A stretch of DNA of 64,000 nt from Clostridium mobile (GTDB taxonomy: Bacteria > Bacillota > Clostridia > Clostridiales > Clostridiaceae): positions 558,001-622,000 of the forward strand of contig NZ_JAHLQF010000003.1 in NCBI RefSeq assembly GCF_018918285.1, given 5' to 3'. A program made the translations under genes and the position numbers. A model generated the notes under the pieces. The model did no database searches, was not told the DNA's origin, and was given only the letters and a program-made list of their open reading frames with translations. This document shows, one piece after another, positions 36,419 to 46,865 of the stretch; the stretch's first letter is position 1, and every line of letters starts with the position of its first letter.

Positions 36419-36445
36419 AAAATATAAATTAAGGAGAGGATGGCC

Positions 36446-38512
36446 GTGAAGAAATTCGGAGATTTTATAGTTAAGCATAGAATTTTAGTTATTATATTAT
36501 CGGTATTATTATTAATTCCATCCTTTATTGGAATGGCCAAAACTAAAATAAACTATGATATGCTTGAATATCTTCCACAGGAATTAGATTCTATGAAAGG
36601 ACAACAAGTCTTGGATAAGACATTTTCTAATGCTGCAAGTTCGATGCTCATAATAGAAGATATGGAGTCTAAGGATGTTTTAAAGCTTAAAGAGGAAATA
36701 TCAGAAATAGAAGGTGTAGATACCGTGATATGGATAAGTGACATCTTAGATGAAAGTGTACCTAAAGATATATTACCGGATGAAATAAAAAATGTTTTCT
36801 ATAGCAAAAATTCAACTATGTTAATTATAAAGTATAATGAGTCTGCTTCATCAGAAGTGACACAAAAGGCTATAGGAACCATAAGAAAAATTACAAATGA
36901 GCAGTGTTTTTTAAGTGGTATGTCTGCCATAGTGAAGGACACTAAAGATTTGTCTGATAAGGAAACGCCTATGTATGTGTTAATTGCAGTTATATTATCT
37001 GTTGTAGTACTAGCATTAACCATGGAATCCACATTAATTCCAGCAATATTTTTAATAAGCATGGGTTTTGCCATAGTATTTAATATGGGGACTAACATAT
37101 TTTTAAAAGAAGTATCATATGTAACCAAATCTATAGCTGCAGTACTACAGCTTGGAGTAACAATGGATTATTCTATATTTTTACTTCATAGATATGAGGA
37201 AGAAAAGAAGAAGATGGAAAATAGATATGAAGCTATGGCTGAGGCAATATCCAACACCATAGTATCTATATCAGGTAGTTCACTTACTACTATAGCTGGA
37301 TTTTTAGCTTTGTGCTCAATGAAGTTAAGCTTAGGCAGAGATATAGGTCTTGTGATGGCTAAAGGGGTAGTATTAGGCGTACTATCTACCATTACAATAC
37401 TTCCAGCGCTTATACTAACTTTTGATAATCAAATTCATAAATACTCACATAGGACAATACTTCCTGAATTTAATAAAGTATCAAAAATAGTATCACAAAA
37501 ATATAAAACTTTTATTTGGATTTTTTTAATAGCCTTTATACCTGCTTTGTATGGTAACAACAATTTGAAGGTATATTATAACTTAGATAGATCTTTACCA
37601 AAAGATTTACCATCAATAATAGCTACAAATAAATTAAAAGAAGATTATAACATGACTACTACTCATTTTATTGTGGTTCATGATAATGTTCCAGCTTATA
37701 ATATGGAGAAAATGATAAAAGAAATTGAAGGAGTAGAAGGGGTAGATAAGGTATTAGGTTATAACAAATTCATGGGAGAGGCTATACCAGAGAGTTTTAT
37801 ACCAGATAAAATTAGAGAAACCTTTAAAAAAGATGGATACAATTTAATTTTAGTAAACTCAAAATATAAGGCGGCTACAGATGAAGAAAATAAACAAATA
37901 GAAGATATAAATTCAATAGTAAAAAATTATGATAAAGAATCTATGATGACAGGTGAAGGAGTATTAACTAAAGATTTAGTTATGCTAGCAGATGAGGATT
38001 TTAAGAGTTCAAACTTAATATCTATAGGAGCAATATTTGTCATTATTTTATTGGTGTTTAAATCACTAAGTATACCTATTATATTAGTTCTTGCTATAGA
38101 GCTTGCAATACTTGTCAATATGAGTATGTCTTTCTATATGGGAACAACAGTACCTTTTGTAGCTTCTATAGTAATAGGATGTATTCAATTAGGAGCAACT
38201 GTTGACTATGCAATATTATTGACTTCAAGGTTTAAAGAAGAGCTAGGAAATGGATTAGATAAATTTACTGCAATGGAGAAGGCGGTAAAGGAATCAGCAA
38301 AATCCATTGTGACAAGTGCTTTAGCTTTCTTCGGTGCTACAGCTGGAGTGGGGATAATATCAAATTTATCTATAATAAGAACTCTATGCATTATGATGGC
38401 TAGAGGCGCAATTATAAGCATGATCGTTATTATTTTCATTCTTCCATCTATATTGCTAGTATGTGAAGGGATAATAAAGAAAACCACAAAAGGGTGGGTA
38501 CAATCTAATTAA
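36446..38512 (+). CDS. MMPL/RND-family exporter
   Basis: A 688-residue integral membrane protein with the RND layout twice: one membrane segment, a large extracytoplasmic loop, then about five segments. Each half holds the Asp-Tyr proton-relay pair typical of MmpL-type proteins: MDYSIFLLHRYEEE (Asp 241) and VDYAILLTSRFKEE (Asp 587). Such proteins export lipids, siderophores or drugs; the cargo here is unknown. The ATG at 36440 is too close to AAGGAGAGG; the GTG at 36446 has proper spacing. Forms an operon with the downstream secreted heptad-repeat protein, under the paired operators. Confidence 0.92.
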   Translation: MKKFGDFIVKHRILVIILSVLLLIPSFIGMAKTKINYDMLEYLPQELDSMKGQQVLDKTFSNAASSMLIIEDMESKDVLKLKEEISEIEGVDTVIWISDILDESVPKDILPDEIKNVFYSKNSTMLIIKYNESASSEVTQKAIGTIRKITNEQCFLSGMSAIVKDTKDLSDKETPMYVLIAVILSVVVLALTMESTLIPAIFLISMGFAIVFNMGTNIFLKEVSYVTKSIAAVLQLGVTMDYSIFLLHRYEEEKKKMENRYEAMAEAISNTIVSISGSSLTTIAGFLALCSMKLSLGRDIGLVMAKGVVLGVLSTITILPALILTFDNQIHKYSHRTILPEFNKVSKIVSQKYKTFIWIFLIAFIPALYGNNNLKVYYNLDRSLPKDLPSIIATNKLKEDYNMTTTHFIVVHDNVPAYNMEKMIKEIEGVEGVDKVLGYNKFMGEAIPESFIPDKIRETFKKDGYNLILVNSKYKAATDEENKQIEDINSIVKNYDKESMMTGEGVLTKDLVMLADEDFKSSNLISIGAIFVIILLVFKSLSIPIILVLAIELAILVNMSMSFYMGTTVPFVASIVIGCIQLGATVDYAILLTSRFKEELGNGLDKFTAMEKAVKESAKSIVTSALAFFGATAGVGIISNLSIIRTLCIMMARGAIISMIVIIFILPSILLVCEGIIKKTTKGWVQSN

Positions 38513-38532
38513 TATAAAGGAGAAGATGTAGT

Positions 38533-41247
38533 ATGGATAAGAAAAGTTTATCAAAAAATTTAGTTTGTTTTGTGTTAATGGGAACTATGTTAGCTCCTAA
38601 TGTAGTGAGCGCTAAAGAAATGATAATAAAGGATGAATCTGTATATGTAAATCTTTCTGAGAAAGGAGATGTAGAGAATCAAGTAGTTACCGATTGGTTG
38701 AGAGGGAATGGACAAAGTATAGAGGTGAAAGATAGATCAGGATTGGAGAATATAAAAAATATAAAAGGTGAAGAAAACTTTAATAAAAGTGGAGAAAACT
38801 TAACTTGGAAGATGGAAGGTAAGGATATATTCTACCAAGGAACTACAAATAAAAAGCTGCCTCTAGAAATTAAAATAAAATATTATTTAGATGATAAGGA
38901 AGTAAATCCAAAAGAAATTGCAGGTAAGTCAGGAAAATTAAAAATTCAAATAGAATATGTAAATACAAGCATTCATATGGAAAATATCAATGGACAATAT
39001 GATAAGATATACGCATCAATAACAGTATTGACAATGGTAACTTTACCACTTGAGAACTTCAAAAATATCAAGAGCAATGAAGGTACTATGATATCAGAAG
39101 GAAATAACAATATAATAAGCTTTGTATCCTTGCCAGGGCTTAAAGAAAATTTTAATATAGAAAATGGAAATTTAAATATACCAAATAATATAGAGATAGA
39201 GTGTGATGTTGAGAACTTTAAAATGTCCCCAATATTAATAACGGCTACTCCTAAATTACCAGAAATAAAGTCTCTTAAAGAAGCTAAAAATGTTGGAGAT
39301 TTGGATGATGCAATAAAAGAATTAAAAGATGCATCTAATAAAATAATGGATGGAACATTAAAAATAAAAGATGGTAGTGGAAGCTTAAACAAAGGGCTTA
39401 TAGATTTTAAATCTGCTATGATATCTGCAAAGAATGGATCTGAACAACTAAGCAATGGTATAGGTAAAATGAAAGAAGGAACTGAAAAAATAAAAGAAGA
39501 ATTACATCAAAATCCAGATAAAATATCATTGATAAGAGATCCTAAAAATGTAGAAGAGGAAAGGAAGTTAATTGACCATGCTTTTAAAGCAAAGGATATG
39601 GACATAAATTTACTACAAGATGCTATGAAAGTTCTAACTGCTGAAAATATAGCTTTGTTTAATAAGACATGTAAAGATTTTAAAAATATAGATGAAAATG
39701 AAATATTAAATCATCCCCTATATAAAGGATTAAATATTTTAACAAAAGATGATGGTATTAAGAATATAAATTCCCTTATGGCAGGATTGGAGGAAGTAAG
39801 TAACGTAGATGGGAATATACTAAAAAAATATAATGATTTATTAAATGATGCACCTAAGATTAATAATAGTGTTAATAAATTTTCAAGTGTTATAGAAAAT
39901 TTTGATAGCAATAGGCTTACCGCTATTAAAAACGGTTTGAGTAGTGAAAATATAAATTCATTAAGAACTATAATGAATAGTGGAGAAAAAGTGAAAAATA
40001 TTGATTTGAATTCAATAAATAACATATTAAAGGAAGAAATAAACACTGCTGATGCTTATCATTCTCAAACTGAGCAATTAAGAAAAGAAGAAAATGTTAA
40101 ATTTTTAGAAGGTATAGTTGATTCTAATGATAAATTATCAAATGAGGAAAAAGTTAAAGCTAAGGCATTGTTAAAAGGATATTATGAAACTGTAGATGAA
40201 ACTGATAAAAAATTTAAGAATTCTCAAAGTAAAATTTCAAATTTATCAAGTGAGTTAAATTCATTAAATGATCTACAAAGACAATTTAAAGATAATGAAA
40301 AAAATATTGGTGAATTAAACTCAGCATTAAATGAAAGTAATATCTACTATATAAATGGTACAATAGATCAATTAGGAAAACTAAAAGAGGAAGTGTCATC
40401 TCCAGAAGGGAAAAATATTATAAAAAATATAAATGAAGTATTCAATGAAAAGAATATAACTAATATGCAAGGCTTTATGAAAAAGTTTATAAGTATTAAA
40501 GAAGATTTAGATAAAAATAAAAATAATTTAAATCAGATAAAGAGTATTTTAGATGGTATAAATGATCCTGCATCAGCAAAAACTTTAGAAAAGATAAAGT
40601 TGCTGCAAGAAGATTTGGATAAATTAATACCTGAATTGACAAAACTCCAAAAATCTTTGCCAGATGATGTAAATAATAATATTAAGGTTGTACCAAAAAT
40701 GCTAAAAGAACTTACTATTATGCAACAGGATTTAAAAAACAATGAAAAGATACTAGAGTTAGTTAAGGACTCTTTAAAAGAAGAAAATATAAATAAAGCT
40801 AATGAAATGTTAGATCAAATTCCTACCTTGAATGATGGCGTAGAGAAGTTATATGAAGGTTCATATAATCTAGATAAAGGAATGGAATCTTTAATTGATA
40901 AAGGAGTAAATCCTTTGATTGAAGGAAGTACCAATCTCTTTGAAGGAAGTGAAGAGCTGTACTCAGGAGTATTAAAGTTTAAGAAAGAGGGAGATGGAAA
41001 GATAGACTCTAAATTAGGTTTAAAAATTGAAGACATGGATAGAATTATAAAGGTCAAAGATAAACTATATGAAATGTCAGATAGATATGGAACTTACACT
41101 GGAGTAGGAGAGGATATGGAAGGTAGTGTTAAATTTATAATGAGAACTGATTCCATAAAAGCTCCACAAGTAAAAAAAGAAAAGAAATTAGTAATTGAAG
41201 AAGAAAAAAAGGGAATTCTTCAATGGGTTAAAGACTTGTTCATTTAA
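38533..41247 (+). CDS. Secreted or membrane-tethered heptad-repeat protein, MMPL partner
   Basis: A 904-residue protein with a signal peptide (about 1-28, cleavage near VSA-KE). Residues 30-270 form a beta-rich domain with KEIAGKSGKLKIQIEY, a pattern I associate with hypothetical proteins encoded beside clostridial MMPL genes. After it come Leu-x-x-Gly heptads (for example IMDGTLKIKDGSGSLNKGL) as in YhgE/Pip-type proteins. A long, highly charged helical insert (about 330-760) follows, then a second set of L-x-x-G heptads (LYEGSYNLDKGMESLIDKG). The end is basic then hydrophobic (GILQWVKDLFI). Likely an extracytoplasmic coiled-coil hairpin working with the exporter. No enzyme motif seen. Confidence 0.8.
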   Translation: MDKKSLSKNLVCFVLMGTMLAPNVVSAKEMIIKDESVYVNLSEKGDVENQVVTDWLRGNGQSIEVKDRSGLENIKNIKGEENFNKSGENLTWKMEGKDIFYQGTTNKKLPLEIKIKYYLDDKEVNPKEIAGKSGKLKIQIEYVNTSIHMENINGQYDKIYASITVLTMVTLPLENFKNIKSNEGTMISEGNNNIISFVSLPGLKENFNIENGNLNIPNNIEIECDVENFKMSPILITATPKLPEIKSLKEAKNVGDLDDAIKELKDASNKIMDGTLKIKDGSGSLNKGLIDFKSAMISAKNGSEQLSNGIGKMKEGTEKIKEELHQNPDKISLIRDPKNVEEERKLIDHAFKAKDMDINLLQDAMKVLTAENIALFNKTCKDFKNIDENEILNHPLYKGLNILTKDDGIKNINSLMAGLEEVSNVDGNILKKYNDLLNDAPKINNSVNKFSSVIENFDSNRLTAIKNGLSSENINSLRTIMNSGEKVKNIDLNSINNILKEEINTADAYHSQTEQLRKEENVKFLEGIVDSNDKLSNEEKVKAKALLKGYYETVDETDKKFKNSQSKISNLSSELNSLNDLQRQFKDNEKNIGELNSALNESNIYYINGTIDQLGKLKEEVSSPEGKNIIKNINEVFNEKNITNMQGFMKKFISIKEDLDKNKNNLNQIKSILDGINDPASAKTLEKIKLLQEDLDKLIPELTKLQKSLPDDVNNNIKVVPKMLKELTIMQQDLKNNEKILELVKDSLKEENINKANEMLDQIPTLNDGVEKLYEGSYNLDKGMESLIDKGVNPLIEGSTNLFEGSEELYSGVLKFKKEGDGKIDSKLGLKIEDMDRIIKVKDKLYEMSDRYGTYTGVGEDMEGSVKFIMRTDSIKAPQVKKEKKLVIEEEKKGILQWVKDLFI

Positions 41248-41260
41248 GATGAAATAAAAT

Positions 41261-41310
41261 GAATTGAACTCCTATGTAACTAGAATACATAGGGGTTCAA
41301 TTTATATTTA
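41261..41310 (+). terminator. Terminator of the MMPL operon
   Basis: Stem AATTGAACTCCTATGTA with TACATAGGGGTTCAATT around a 7-base loop, followed by TATATTTAAT. It separates the operon from tetR. Confidence 0.8.
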
Positions 41311-41400
41311 ATATTGACTAAATAAAATTTCTAATCAATAATAGTATATAATATATTACTTAATTGCATATATTTTCCCATAAGGAGGAATTATATTAGT

Positions 41401-42015
41401 ATGACTAAAGAAGAAAATGAGATTAAAAAAAAGAATACAGTAAAAAAAGAAGTAAAACTTTATGAGTCTGCCTTTCAATTGTTTTCTGATAAAGGGGTAA
41501 ATGATACCTCTATTGATGATATAGTTAAAAATGCAGGAGTAGCAAAAGGAACTTTCTATCTTTATTTTAAAAATAAGTATGATATTATAGATAAAATCAT
41601 ATTAAAAAAGAGCGCTCATATATTGAAAGAGGCGTTAAATCATACTTTAAATATTTTAAATGGTAATGATGAAAGCTTTTCGGAAGGATTAATAATATTT
41701 ACAGACTATATTATTGAGTATTTTAAGTTGAATAAAAAACTATTGAAGATAATACATAAAAATCTCTCTTGGGGACTCTATAGAAAAGCCATAGCTAATG
41801 CTAATCAGTATGAAGAAATGAAAGAGATTATGGAGCTTTCAAAGGATATTATGATAAAAGAAAATATAGATGAAAAGGAATTTGAAATCAAGCTTTTTAT
41901 GATTATAGAACTTACCAGTTCTATCTGTTATAGTTCTATAATTTTAGAGGAACCATATAGCATAGATATTATGAAGCCGTATCTATTTGGAATGCTTGAA
42001 AAGATGGTGTCTTAG
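41401..42015 (+). CDS. TetR/AcrR-family repressor
   Basis: A 204-residue regulator. The N-terminal helix-turn-helix covers about residues 18-65 (AFQLFSDKGVNDTSIDDIVKNAGVAKGTFYLYFKNKYDII); the rest is a helical ligand-binding and dimer domain with no assignable ligand. The start is ATG at 41401, with AAGGAGG upstream. Immediately downstream of the MMPL operon, whose promoter has two matching palindromes, so it very likely represses that operon and is relieved by the exported compound or a stress signal. Its own upstream region has a half-site (TTGACTA, 41314-41320), which hints at autoregulation. Confidence 0.93.
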   Translation: MTKEENEIKKKNTVKKEVKLYESAFQLFSDKGVNDTSIDDIVKNAGVAKGTFYLYFKNKYDIIDKIILKKSAHILKEALNHTLNILNGNDESFSEGLIIFTDYIIEYFKLNKKLLKIIHKNLSWGLYRKAIANANQYEEMKEIMELSKDIMIKENIDEKEFEIKLFMIIELTSSICYSSIILEEPYSIDIMKPYLFGMLEKMVS

Positions 42016-42066
42016 CAAAATATAAATTGCATGTTTCTACAAAATATTATATAATGTTAATAAAAA

Positions 42067-42106
42067 ATAATGGCTGGTTATTAAAACCAGCCATTGATTT
42101 TAGGGG
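42067..42106 (+). terminator. Terminator of the tetR gene
   Basis: Stem AATGGCTGGTT with AACCAGCCATT around 5 bases, then GATTTT. It lies just ahead of the rel start. Confidence 0.8.
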
Positions 42107-42114
42107 AGTAAAAT

Positions 42115-44304
42115 ATGCTTGAAAAATTGATGGATAGGATAGATAAAAATTGCATAAATGTAGATAAAGAATTAGTAAAAAAAGCATATAATTTTGCCTA
42201 TGATGCTCATGGGGAGCAGAAAAGGGAGTCAGGTGAGCCATATATTACTCACCCTCTTGAAGTAGCATGCATATTAGCAGAAATGGGTATGGACACCAGC
42301 ACTATTGTGGCTGGCCTTTTGCATGATGTTATTGAAGATACAATATGTACATATGAGGATGTTGAAAGAGAATTTAGTAAAGAAGTTGCTGATTTAGTTG
42401 AGGGTGTAACTAAATTAGGTAAGATAAAATATAAAACAAAAGAAGAACAGCAGGTAGATAATGTAAGGAAGATGCTTTTGGCTATGGCTAAAGACGTTAG
42501 AGTTATACTGATTAAACTTGCGGATAGACTTCATAATATGAGAACTTTAAAATATATGCCAGAAGGAAAACAAAAGGAAAAATCTAAGGAGACCTTTGAT
42601 ATATATGCACCATTAGCTCATAGATTAGGAATATCTAAAATAAAATGGGAATTAGAAGATTTAGCTTTTAGATATATAAATTCAGCAGAATACTATGATC
42701 TAGTAAAAAAAATAGCAGAAAAAAGGGCAGAGAGAGAAGCATATACAGAAATGATAATAAATCAATTATCAGATAATTTGGAAAAGGCTGGTATTAAATC
42801 TGATATTGAAGGTAGGCCAAAACATTTCTATAGTATATTTAGAAAAATGGTTAATCAAAATAAGACCTTAGAGCAGGTATTTGATTTGACTGCAGTAAGA
42901 ATACTTGTGCATACTGTAAGGGATTGTTACGCAGTTTTAGGAATAGTTCATACTATGTATAAACCAATACCAGGTAGGTTTAAGGATTACATTGCTATGC
43001 CTAAACCAAATATGTATCAATCGCTTCATTCAACCGTGATAGGACCTCAAGGAAAACCCTTTGAAATACAAATAAGAACAGAAGAGATGCATAGAACAGC
43101 AGAGTATGGTATCGCAGCCCATTGGAAGTATAAAGAGGGAAAAATAAATGAAAGTAATATGGAATTAAAACTTTCTTGGCTTAGAGAGATACTTGAATGG
43201 CAAAGAGAAACCCCAGATGCGGAAGAGTTTATGGAAGGCTTTAAAATAGATTTATTTTCAGATGAAGTATTTGTATTTACACCAAAGGGTAATGTAATAA
43301 ACCTTCCTAGTGAATCAACTCCTATAGATTTTGCATATAAAATTCATACAGATGTAGGGAATAAATGCGTAGGAGCAAAGGTCAATAACAAGATGGTACC
43401 TCTTGATTACCATTTAAAAACTGGTGAAATAGTAGAAATAATAACATCTAATTCATCTAAAGGTCCTACTATTGAATGGATTAATATTGCAAAGAGTAAT
43501 CAAGCTAAAAGTAAAATTAGAGCTTGGTTTAAAAAGGTTAAAAGAGAAGAGTCCGTAGGTAAAGGGAAAGAGCTTTTAGAAAAAGAGGCAAAGAAACAGG
43601 GATATAATTTTGGTGAAATAGCAAAAGGCGATATATTGAATAATATATTAAAGAAATATAGCTTTAATTCAGTGGAAGACCTTTATGCTGCCGCAGGTAT
43701 GGGAGATATATCTCCTTCAAGCATAGTTGCAAAAATAAAAGAAGCTTATGAAAAAGGTAATAAGGTACAGCTCACAAATGAAGAAATATTAAGTAGTATA
43801 AATAATAAGAACGCAAAGGGAAATCAAAGTAAGCATAATAAGAAAAGAACTTCTTCCCCAGCAATAATTGTTAAAGGTGTTAGTAATTTATTGGTGAGAT
43901 TTTCAAAGTGTTGCAACCCAGTGCCAGGAGACGATATAGTAGGCTATATAACAAAAGGAAGAGGAGTTTCTATCCATAGAAAAGATTGCGTAAACTTAGC
44001 AAATTTACTGGAAGATGGGGAAAATAAGATTGTAGAAGTAAGTTGGGGAGAATCAAAAATAGGGGATTATATAGCAGAAATTCAAGTAAAAGCAGATGAT
44101 AGAGATGGTTTACTAGCAGAGATCATGGATATAATTACTCAAACAAAAACAAATCTCTATGCTATAAATGCAAAACCAATAAGAGGTACTACTGCTCTAA
44201 TAAATATTAAATTTAAAATACCTAATATCGAGCACCTTAAAGATTTAATGAAAAAGATCAAAAGATTAAGAGGTGTTAGTGATGTGTATAGAACTAAGAA
44301 TTAG
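42115..44304 (+). CDS. rel: Bifunctional (p)ppGpp synthase/hydrolase (RelA/SpoT homologue)
   Basis: Stringent-response enzyme. The 729 residues carry, in order: an HD hydrolase domain (His 46, HDVIED at 70-75, [12 protein letters not shown]) with its metal ligands intact; a synthetase domain ([31 protein letters not shown]); TGS ([22 protein letters not shown]); a zinc-finger-like/helical part ([20 protein letters not shown]); and a C-terminal ACT domain. Because the HD site is complete, both making and breaking of (p)ppGpp is predicted. First gene of rel-dtd-MBL-hemZ-aspS. AGGGGAG precedes the ATG. Confidence 0.97.
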   Translation: MLEKLMDRIDKNCINVDKELVKKAYNFAYDAHGEQKRESGEPYITHPLEVACILAEMGMDTSTIVAGLLHDVIEDTICTYEDVEREFSKEVADLVEGVTKLGKIKYKTKEEQQVDNVRKMLLAMAKDVRVILIKLADRLHNMRTLKYMPEGKQKEKSKETFDIYAPLAHRLGISKIKWELEDLAFRYINSAEYYDLVKKIAEKRAEREAYTEMIINQLSDNLEKAGIKSDIEGRPKHFYSIFRKMVNQNKTLEQVFDLTAVRILVHTVRDCYAVLGIVHTMYKPIPGRFKDYIAMPKPNMYQSLHSTVIGPQGKPFEIQIRTEEMHRTAEYGIAAHWKYKEGKINESNMELKLSWLREILEWQRETPDAEEFMEGFKIDLFSDEVFVFTPKGNVINLPSESTPIDFAYKIHTDVGNKCVGAKVNNKMVPLDYHLKTGEIVEIITSNSSKGPTIEWINIAKSNQAKSKIRAWFKKVKREESVGKGKELLEKEAKKQGYNFGEIAKGDILNNILKKYSFNSVEDLYAAAGMGDISPSSIVAKIKEAYEKGNKVQLTNEEILSSINNKNAKGNQSKHNKKRTSSPAIIVKGVSNLLVRFSKCCNPVPGDDIVGYITKGRGVSIHRKDCVNLANLLEDGENKIVEVSWGESKIGDYIAEIQVKADDRDGLLAEIMDIITQTKTNLYAINAKPIRGTTALINIKFKIPNIEHLKDLMKKIKRLRGVSDVYRTKN

Positions 44305-44315
44305 AGGTGATGAAC

Positions 44316-44765
44316 TTGAGAGCTGTTGTTCAGAGAGTTAAAATGTCCAAAGTAGAAGTGGACGAAAAAACAATAGGAAGCATAGATAAGGGATTAAATG
44401 TTCTCTTAGGTATATGTAAAGAAGATACTATAGAAGACGTAGCTTATTTAAAAGATAAGATATTAAATCTAAGAATTTTTGAAGATGAAGAATGTAAAAT
44501 GAATAAGTCCTTACTAGATGTAGGTGGAGAATTATTAATAATCTCTCAGTTTACCTTATATGGTGATGTGAGAAAAGGTAAGAGACCTAGCTTCACCCAA
44601 GCTTTAGGTGGAGAGGATGCAAAATTTCTATATGAGGAATTTATTAAGCAGTGTAAGGAAATCCTAGGTAATGTGGAAACAGGAGAATTTGGGGCAGATA
44701 TGGAAGTTACTATAGTAAATGACGGTCCTGTAACTATATTACTAGATAGTAAAAAAACATTTTAA
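44316..44765 (+). CDS. dtd: D-aminoacyl-tRNA deacylase
   Basis: Hydrolyses D-aminoacyl-tRNAs to protect translation. The 149 residues fit the family: MRAVVQRV at the start, [17 protein letters not shown], and NDGPVTI near the end. In-frame GTG and ATG codons at 44307 and 44310 lie within the AGAGGTGAT ribosome site; the TTG at 44316 gives the standard MRAVVQRV beginning and good spacing. It follows rel by 11 bases, as in many Firmicutes. Confidence 0.95.
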   Translation: MRAVVQRVKMSKVEVDEKTIGSIDKGLNVLLGICKEDTIEDVAYLKDKILNLRIFEDEECKMNKSLLDVGGELLIISQFTLYGDVRKGKRPSFTQALGGEDAKFLYEEFIKQCKEILGNVETGEFGADMEVTIVNDGPVTILLDSKKTF

Positions 44766-44783
44766 ATTATAGGAGTGAATTAA

Positions 44784-45389
44784 ATGAAAATTAATAGATT
44801 GCCCGTTGGGTCATATGCTGCTAATTGCTATATAGTTATGGATGATAAGACTAAAGAAACTATGGTGATTGATCCAGGTGCAGAAGCTTCTTTAATAAAT
44901 AATGAAATAAAGAAAATGGGTGGAAAAGTAAAATATATATTTTTAACCCATGGTCATCTTGATCATACAGGTGCTGTAAGCGAGCTTAAGGAATTAACTA
45001 ATGCTTTAGTTGGTATAAATGAAAAGGATGAAAAAGCTATAGAAAAAGGTGGCTATGTATTTGGAGATAAAAATAAATTTGGAAGAGCTGATATACATTT
45101 AAAAGATGGAGATGAATTTCAAATAGGAGATATTAAAATAAATTGTATAGAAACACCTGGTCATTCCGAAGGAGGAATGTGTTTCTTACTTAAAAATGTA
45201 GTATTTACAGGAGATACTCTTTTTGAAGGCTCCATAGGAAGGACAGATTTTGAAGGTGGAGATTTTAAAGTATTGATAGATAGCATTAAAAATAAATTAT
45301 TAAATCTTCCTAAAGAAACAGTAATACTTCCAGGTCACGGCGGTGAGAGTAGAATAGATTACGAAAAAATGTATAACCCGTTTTTATAA
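44784..45389 (+). CDS. MBL-fold metallo-hydrolase (glyoxalase II-like)
   Basis: A 201-residue cytosolic metallo-beta-lactamase-fold hydrolase. Metal ligands are THGHLDHTG (H-x-H-x-D-H), TPGHS, FTGDTLF and PGHGGE. This composition resembles the short GloB-like/YcbL proteins, which act on thioesters, but the substrate is unknown. AGGAG precedes the ATG. It is in the rel-dtd-MBL-hemZ run, an arrangement common in clostridia. Confidence 0.93.
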   Translation: MKINRLPVGSYAANCYIVMDDKTKETMVIDPGAEASLINNEIKKMGGKVKYIFLTHGHLDHTGAVSELKELTNALVGINEKDEKAIEKGGYVFGDKNKFGRADIHLKDGDEFQIGDIKINCIETPGHSEGGMCFLLKNVVFTGDTLFEGSIGRTDFEGGDFKVLIDSIKNKLLNLPKETVILPGHGGESRIDYEKMYNPFL

Positions 45390-45412
45390 AATTATGAAAG
45401 AAAGTAGATAAT

Positions 45413-46834
45413 ATGGCAATTTCAATAGAATTGAATAATCTAAAATATAGGTATGATGTATACCAAATTTTTAATTTATTTTTTCCTTTGAACCAATTGG
45501 ATTTTAACACTACCTCTCCTGATTATAAAATTGAGATAGGGGAAGATTCAATATTAATAGAGGATAAGAATGGATCAGAGAATTTTAATATAAATAAAGA
45601 TATAAATGTTAAAGAAGAAGTAAAAAAGAGTAGTTACATTTTTCTAGAAAAGAGAACAGGGAAAAAAATTCCCTGGGGAACTCTTGTAGGGATACGGCCT
45701 AGTAAAATTGCGTTATCTCTATTGAAAGAGGGAAAATGTGAAAAAGAAATTATAGATTATTATAAAGAGCATCATATAGCAGAAGAAGAAAAAGCTAAAC
45801 TATGTATTGAAGTAGCGAAAATAGAAAGCAATATGGTTAATAATGATAAGAGAAAAATAAGCATTTATATAGGTATGCCTTTCTGTCCTACTAGATGCTT
45901 ATATTGTTCTTTTACCTCAAATCCAATAGTAAGTTGCAAAAATGTGGTGAGAGCATACTTGAATGCTTTAACTAAGGAAATAGAAGAAATAAGCAGATTT
46001 ATTAAAGAAAAAGAACTAATTATAGAAACATTGTACTTTGGAGGGGGGACTCCTACCTCCATAAAAGATGAAGAATTTGAAGATATTATGGAAAAAATAT
46101 ATAATAATTTTATACATGATAATAATGTACGTGAATTTACTGTTGAGTGCGGAAGACCTGATAGTTTATCAGCTCATAAGTTTTCTACCATGAAGAAGTA
46201 TGGTGTAACAAGAATAAGTATAAACCCTCAAACTATGAACGATGATACTTTAAAACTTATAGGCAGAAATCATTCTGTAGAGGATATTAAAGATAAATAT
46301 AGAATGGCAAGAGATATGGGTTTTAACAATATAAACATGGACATAATTGTAGGATTGCCGGGTGAAAGGTTACCTCATATAAAGAATACGTATAAAGAAA
46401 TATATAATCTGAAGCCAGATAGTATAACAGTTCATGGAATGTCTTTTAAAAAAGGATCTAAATTATATGAAAAATTAGAAGAATATTTAAGAGATATAGA
46501 ACAGAATGAACTAAATAGAATGTACGAGGAAACCTTTAAATTATCAAAGGATTTAAATATGAGCCCATATTATATGTATAGGCAAAAAAATATGGTTGGC
46601 AATATGGAGAATGTGGGGTATTCTCTAAAAGGTAAGGAATGTATATATAATATACAGATGATTGAGGAAAGACAAACTATTATAGCTCTAGGAGCAGATG
46701 CCGTAACTAAGGTTGTATACTTAGAGTTGAATAAAATAGAAAGAGTACCCAATGTAAAAGATGTATTAGAGTATAATAATAGAATTGATGAAATGATCAA
46801 TAAAAAAATAACAGAATTAAATAAGCTATATTAA
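45413..46834 (+). CDS. hemZ: Radical SAM protein HemZ (coproporphyrinogen dehydrogenase-like)
   Basis: A 473-residue radical SAM protein. The cluster motif CPTRCLYC lies at Cys 158, 162, 165, in an MPFCPTRCLYCSF context like HemN-type enzymes, and YFGGGTPTS follows. The N-terminal 150 residues are HemZ-specific (WGTLVGIRPSKIA). Bacillus HemZ was named for anaerobic coproporphyrinogen oxidation, but this window gives no haem pathway, so the substrate is open. The start ATG has only a weak purine-rich site (GAAAGAAAG). Confidence 0.9.
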   Translation: MAISIELNNLKYRYDVYQIFNLFFPLNQLDFNTTSPDYKIEIGEDSILIEDKNGSENFNINKDINVKEEVKKSSYIFLEKRTGKKIPWGTLVGIRPSKIALSLLKEGKCEKEIIDYYKEHHIAEEEKAKLCIEVAKIESNMVNNDKRKISIYIGMPFCPTRCLYCSFTSNPIVSCKNVVRAYLNALTKEIEEISRFIKEKELIIETLYFGGGTPTSIKDEEFEDIMEKIYNNFIHDNNVREFTVECGRPDSLSAHKFSTMKKYGVTRISINPQTMNDDTLKLIGRNHSVEDIKDKYRMARDMGFNNINMDIIVGLPGERLPHIKNTYKEIYNLKPDSITVHGMSFKKGSKLYEKLEEYLRDIEQNELNRMYEETFKLSKDLNMSPYYMYRQKNMVGNMENVGYSLKGKECIYNIQMIEERQTIIALGADAVTKVVYLELNKIERVPNVKDVLEYNNRIDEMINKKITELNKLY

Positions 46835-46865
46835 CTTTAAGAGCTTATAAAGAGGAGGAAAAACA

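Noticed and set aside
36440-36445. ATG at 36440 as start of the MMPL gene
   Set aside because: It directly abuts the ribosome site; the GTG at 36446 has normal spacing.
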